Assembly (NCBI GenBank): GCA_948567375.1
Contig: OX419758.1
Span: forward strand, 40,191,473 to 40,255,472
Source: Lunularia cruciata
Lineage: Eukaryota; Streptophyta; Marchantiopsida; Lunulariales; Lunulariaceae
Direction of reading: 5' to 3'
DNA length: 64,000 nt
In this document: piece by piece, positions 59,256 to 64,000 of the stretch
Layout: each line of letters starts with the position of its first letter
Numbering within the stretch: the first letter of the stretch is position 1
The notes under the pieces: generated by a model
Seen by the model: only the letters and a program-made list of their open reading frames with translations
What the model was told of the DNA's origin: nothing
The model's database searches: none
Position numbers and translations under genes: made by a program

Positions 59256-60570
59256 TAAGGAATAAAAATAGGCTCATGGCTCATGGCTTGATATATTGAT
59301 GAGTATAGAGGATTCATGGTTAGGCCATATAGTACATTTACACTTTAAGGATAATATTTAAGAGATATTCTTATTGTAGATAGTGATGCTCTTTCTTATA
59401 GTAGAAACCACCCTCATGAAGCTATACATCATCCTAGATTTTCCCCTTTTGATATACCTAGTGCTTCATGCACCTCTTTAATAAATAGACTTGTAGCTCC
59501 TCAAGATAGATTAAGAGTCTCTACACATGTTGCTATTAGGTTTCTAGAGGAGGAGTGGACCTCTAGATATTTTAGAGACTATAGTATTGACCTTTACAAG
59601 CTTCTTGGATAAGACTTTTGTGAGCCAAAAGTGCATCCTTTTCAGAGGAGATGGATGTGGTACTATAGTCCTTTCTTTATACCACACATTTTTTATTCCA
59701 AATTCATGATGCACTAGAGTGGGCTCCCTAGGGAGCATGTACCATGTAGGCTACTCCTTGGTGTTATACACTTACACACCACCAATTTGGTATTGTTCTT
59801 GATGATTTTTTTTGGTGAGTTTCACTTTGTTGATAGTGAGTTTCACTTTGTTTCTCATGGTTGTTTCACCAACTAAATAATAAAATGTCATCCACTACTT
59901 AGATGATCTTTTCTCATGCATCAGTTCTGATATTTTCTCAAATGTTTCAATCTTGCCATATTATAAATGTCTATCATGAATTTCTATAATGAAGAGTTGT
60001 CCGTTCAATCAATATTCATGCCAATTATAAAACATGCCAATTCAGGTGAGGAGTTGTACATTCAATCAATCTTCATGAACTAAGTGTAAAACATGCCAAT
60101 TCAGGTGGAATCATATACCAAACCAGTTTGATGTATCAATAAGAAAGATATTACCAAAAGACCTTTAATTTATAGAACTTAAAAATGAAGAAGTTTCAAA
60201 AAAATGTCTCAAAACCTATTGTGTGTTCAAAATGTGTGTAGCAACACCTATTGAGATACTCTAAGGGTGCCATATATTTCCATGTATACTTTGTGCCAAA
60301 TTAAATTTCATATATTTCCTTAATATCCATATATACATCTTGTATGTTGTGCAAACCAACCTCTCAATGCTATGCAACCCACCAGCCGCATGTTGCACAA
60401 ACTGCCTCAACCCCATGTCAAATGCATGCCATTAGGCAAACAGTTTATGCAGCATTGGGAGGCGGTTTGCACAGCATTGTGGTTTGCATGGGTCCGTTTG
60501 CAGTTTTGTAATGGTTTCCATGGTTGCAGCCTCTTTGCTTGGTTGCGGCTTGTGTGGTTTCCCATGGAAG

Positions 60571-61099
60571 TTGAATTTTTCTGACAAGCTGATTATAGTT
60601 TGCTTTCCTTATCATATACACATCCACATAGATGTATACATAAGATATGTGTGTATATATATATTCTATGATAGAGAGAAATAGATATTCATCATGTAAT
60701 CATGTGTACTATTTGTGCACTAGAACTAGTTGAGTTATTGTCTTGTGCACTAGTTGGACGAGTAGGACAAGTAATACTTGAACAAGTGGAATGTGTTGGA
60801 ACTATGTAAGTGCCTTATCTTATTCACTAGTTGGATGACTACAAACAATGAGTGTATCATATAGAACCATAACAGAAAGAACCTAATCATACAAACCACT
60901 ATCATTGTATCATTCACATAACCACAAACCAGTATCATAGTATCAATCATATAGTATCATATCAAAATATTCAAAACAAAACCATAGTACCATATCATAG
61001 GAACTCCATACAACCAAGAACAAACCTTAATCATTCATAACCATAGGAACTCTATGAACTCCATGACCAATGTTAGATTCACAAAACTCCATCTACAAA
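60571..61099. other. unassigned spacer
   Basis: AT-rich, with repeated words ATAGTATCAT and CATAGGAACT. No gene is recognised. Confidence 0.4.
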
Positions 61100-62400
61100 T
61101 TGAAAAATTCAAAAAGTCAACAAAAGTGGTATGGTAAATTATCTCAAAGTCTTCTCAAATTGTATGTCCTTGTCAAAGTACAAGTCCATGTTTACATTGA
61201 ATGTCCAATAATATGATAAATTGAATTGTGTCAAAGTCTCTAATACTCTTGAGAAGTTCTCAATATGAAGGCTCATGGGTTCAAAACCCAACAAGTTCCT
61301 TACAGGAAAGGCAACCACTCATACAATGTGATCAAGTATCTTCTCTATTGAAACTTTGTCTATCTTCTTCCAATATATCTTGAGATATAGTGGGATTGAT
61401 CTCTCTATAAATTCTTCTTCATCCTTCCACAAGTCTCCTCTATTTATCAAAAAGTTATGCAAAATAATGCATACACTGAATCACCTTAACAAATATCTAT
61501 TTCTATTTTTATTTCTCTTCAATTGAACTCTCAATTCATGCAATCAATGCCATCTACCTTTCAAATTCCATATGCAATGCTCATTGAGCATGTGAGTGCA
61601 AGCTACATATTTATTGAAGTCTATTTGATCTCAAGAGCGTTGCACTCTAAAGAACATAACAAATGACTCGTGTCCACATAGGCAAAATCACCAAGAAGAA
61701 ACTAATGTGGACCAAATGACTTGTTGGCTCCTCTTGTATTCAAATTGCTCCATAGGATTGACCTTTTCAGACAAGTCATGTCAATGCAAGAGCTAGGCAT
61801 TCTTGCATATTTGATCCAAATGCAAATGTGAGGTAAAATACTCAATCATGAACTTGTGAATGAACTCACTAGGAGCATGCAAGAATCCTAGCAATCTAAT
61901 GTTGATAAGATCTAGTGAATACCAAGGAGATCCACTCTAAATTTACCACACCAAATAGATCCTTACCACTAGAGAAGTATATTATTCTCCTCATGTTGTT
62001 ATAGATTACTTGTCCATTGATGGAGTAAGATCCTTTCCTACTAAAATAAGTTTCACCATCACTTTTTGGTGTTGAGATGATGGGAAAAGTGTTCCATCAA
62101 CCAATCCCACATAGCCAAGGAATCCTTTTGCTCCAAATACTTATGAGACCCTTCTCTTTCCTCTATATTAGACCACAAAACCTCTTTTGCTAGATTTGCT
62201 ATAATAGCAATGATTACTCTATCAATGAATCGTGTAGTGGACCCAACACTAATACCCCAAAAGTTGGTACCTCTAGCCATACATGTCACATTCCCACTAT
62301 GACCAAATCTTTCCAAGGAAACAGCAAGTTGGATCCACATAGAGGCTTCCTTCCTTGGTTTTTCTCCTTGAACACCTCATGATCTTTAACTAGAGCAAGC
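61100..62400 (-). pseudogene. PIF/Harbinger transposase remnant, copy 2
   Basis: Minus strand. The frame 62059-62340 reads LAVSLERFGHSGNVTCMARG, then TNFWGISVGSTTRFIDRVI, clearer than copy 1 (RFGHHGN...LNLWGISV). Further along are DMTCLKRSILWSNLNTRG (around 61740-61790) and CIILHNFLINRGDLWKDEEE (around 61420-61480), the usual Harbinger C-terminal block. The pieces are in different frames with several stops, so the gene is dead. Terminal repeats were not found. The 545-bp unit at 62510-63160 lies immediately upstream but is not obviously part of it. Confidence 0.8.
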
Positions 62401-62509
62401 AATGTATAAAATGAATTTACATCCATCTTCATCAATTGTTTAAAGGAATTAAATCTAGATTCTACAAAAGCATAGTAATGAATTTTCTAAATAATTTTTT
62501 TTGTGTATA

Positions 62510-63160
62510 CATTGCTACACAACATACATCATTGTCAACAACATACATTATAGCAGCACAATTCACACAAAAGTCAAACATGAACTCTAAAGTGCCACAA
62601 TAATCAATTCATCCTCCTATTCAAATCACACTCAAATCAAAATTATACTCAATCCTTCACTCAACAATCTACCTACAATTCTGTAATTGTAGTCAAGCCA
62701 CACCCTACTCTAGCTGAGAGACTCCAAGTGATGCTTGCTTGCCTTTATCCACCATAGCCAAGAACTCCAAGGCTCAATATCAAAGAAGTGGGATTTTTGG
62801 AGTTGCACTTCAAAGGTATACTCCTCTACTTGACATAGCTCTCCAGCCCTAATGTCACTATTCACAACATGTTTGATAGTGCAAATGCAAGTGATGATGG
62901 GCTCCACCATGTGATCAATAGTCCTAACATGAAATCTGGCCACCAACAAGTAATCCATGAAGAACTACTAAAATAATGATGATTGCCAACACTACGACTC
63001 TAGCATTTGAGCAAACTAGCTTGGGCACTACAAATTTTGTGATATTTATTGTGTGTATATATATCTTTACACAACATACATCATTGTCAACAACATACAC
63101 TATAAAAGCACAACTCACACAAAATTCATACACAAACTCTTAAAGTGCCACAATCATCTC
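62510..63160 (-). mobile_element. 545-bp unclassified unit, head-to-tail partial dimer
   Basis: The reverse complement aligns with the inserted unit at 9566-10108. Its ~85-bp terminal segment occurs twice in direct order, at 62516-62602 and 63069-63150 (ACACAACATACATCATTGTC), 553 bp apart. So a whole unit is preceded by the tail of another. The frame 62710-62958 is not shared as coding sequence with the first copy, where it is interrupted. Confidence 0.65.
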
Positions 63161-63289
63161 CCCTAGCTAGTAGGTAGGTTCCTCTAACTCTAGATGGCCA
63201 TCTACTCTAAATATGTAATATGCTTTATGGTGAGCAAAGATCAAGAGGCCAATTGAGTGCTATCAAGCCACATTGTTATTTGCATGTAT
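63161..63289. other. unassigned spacer
   Basis: Short stretch between the 545-bp unit and the end of the retroelement fragment. Nothing is recognised. Confidence 0.3.
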
Positions 63290-64000
63290 GCAATCTATAC
63301 CACATAAAGGATGAGCTTCAAAGTACATCTATGATATAACCATTATCCTTGAAGAATCACCATGACAGGAGGAGTCAAACATCTCACATTCCATCCTCTT
63401 GAATAACTATCACACACCAACATAATAACAACTCTATTAGAAGAGCCACATACACCACAAGCCTAGACGTACAAGTGCCAAGCTTGGATCCATAGTGCCA
63501 TCAATGTTTGGGAGGTGGCATGGTGCACAATTGCACACATGATCCTTCTTAATAACACTATTGCTTCCTTTTAGCATAAGGATTCTAGAAGGCAAAACCT
63601 TCTACACTCTCAAGATAGTGCAACTTGTAATAATATCAAGTGTCATTGGTGTAATTTGTTGTAGATATACAATCACCTAAATGAAATTGATGGATCAATG
63701 GTCTATAACCTCCTCCTTTAATAATAGCATAACATAAGGTATCTCTATGTTGAGAAATTACTAAGTTCTCAAAGGCCATCGGCATCACTCTCCAAAAGAT
63801 CTGCTTATTGAGAGAACATGCACTCATGCATACATTTGGATTTGGTATCCAAGTCCAAAACTACAACAAAATCAATACAAATGGTTACAAATAAATCTAG
63901 ATCTTGTCCATATAGTAAAAAGTAATGAAAGAAAGATGATGAGACGGGTTGCCGACTGAACCAATAGCCCATAGCCAACCAAGATAGCTGGAGATCTCAA
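63290..64000 (-). pseudogene. LTR-retroelement integrase tail followed by a PHD finger (partial)
   Basis: Minus-strand fragment that enters from beyond the window end. The frame 63636-63827 gives MPMAFENLVISQHRDTLCYA and GGGYRPLIHQFHLGDCI, the region after a Ty3/gypsy-type integrase core. Next come a ILRV...VLPSRILMLKG segment, NCAPCHLPNIDGTMDPS (about 63488-63540) and then CGVCGSSNRVVIMLVCDSYS with RGWNVRCLTPP (63375-63465), a PHD-type zinc finger (C-x2-C...CD-x2-...W...C). Known PHD fingers bind histone H3 tails, so this may be a chromatin-targeting module used like the chromodomains of family A. Broken. Confidence 0.7.

Larger units (their letters stand above)
56490..60570 (+). mobile_element. 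unclassified unit D, copy 2 (decayed)
   Basis: Second copy of the unit at 34262-38240. Ends are again rich in TTTGCATGG / TTTGCACA words (56517-56590, 60330-60560). The middle block is the longest open piece (57849-58310, 153 codons, with REEPYLRIEEDIVSWRPHTS and YEAWRLQERKQCLHDEILRL). The C-terminal block at 59395-59740 includes RNHPHEAIHHPRFSPFDIPS and FLEEEWTSRYFRDY, matching copy 1. A family B LTR (58451-59255) and an AT microsatellite interrupt it. Class unknown; broken. Confidence 0.5.

Noticed and set aside
61260-61290. GGGTTCAAAACCC as a tRNA T-arm
   Set aside because: No acceptor stem, anticodon arm or box A at the right distance; no tRNA was found anywhere in the window.
1-64000. 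CRISPR arrays, operons or bacterial-type regulatory sites
   Set aside because: No regularly spaced short repeats with unique spacers; the content is clearly plant nuclear.

Overview
The window looks like intergenic DNA from a large, transposon-rich nuclear genome of a land plant. The evidence is chromodomain Ty3/gypsy elements primed by initiator tRNA-Met, PIF/Harbinger transposases, LINEs, a short plant-type TTTAGGG tract, and a PHD-finger retroelement tail. The species cannot be named from the sequence. From memory only, the long coiled-coil open frames and the integrase-PHD tail recall repeats of bryophytes or other early-diverging green plants. No intact host gene, tRNA or rRNA was found. 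One short minus-strand frame (6086-6319) could be a host exon.

Layout. 1-6600: fairly CpG-rich DNA with one 5'-truncated LINE (3387-5122, minus) and three short tails of the same LINE family. 6600-8650: AT-rich DNA with an exact 100-bp tandem duplication and a microsatellite. 8672-11080: a second, CpG-poor LINE copy split by a 543-bp unit that occurs again near 62.5-63.2 kb. 15.0-16.0 kb: PIF/Harbinger transposase remnant with a probable 100-bp intron. 17.9-20.5 kb: broken unrecognised gene with a globular N part and a long coiled-coil C part, behind a TATA box. 21411-34161: a nest of LTR elements, in which one chromodomain Ty3/gypsy element (family A) is split by a second family A element, itself split by solo LTRs of two other families (B and C). 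34.2-38.2 kb and 56.5-60.6 kb: two decayed copies of an unclassified unit (D), each split by a family B LTR. 38537-38961: solo family A LTR. 47267-53506: a complete-layout minus-strand family B Ty3/gypsy element with another solo family A LTR inside its 3' LTR. 61.1-62.4 kb: second Harbinger remnant, minus. 63.3 kb to the window end: minus-strand integrase tail followed by a PHD finger.

The most notable signals are: family A LTRs carry a dense, conserved array of perfect heat-shock-element consensus just upstream of their TATA box; the short LINE tails end in a conserved double hairpin and two have clear 12-bp target duplications; unit D occurs twice with a shared coding region that matches no family I know; and a PHD finger follows a retroelement integrase. 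Retroelements are treated as fossils, and all look broken in their coding parts.
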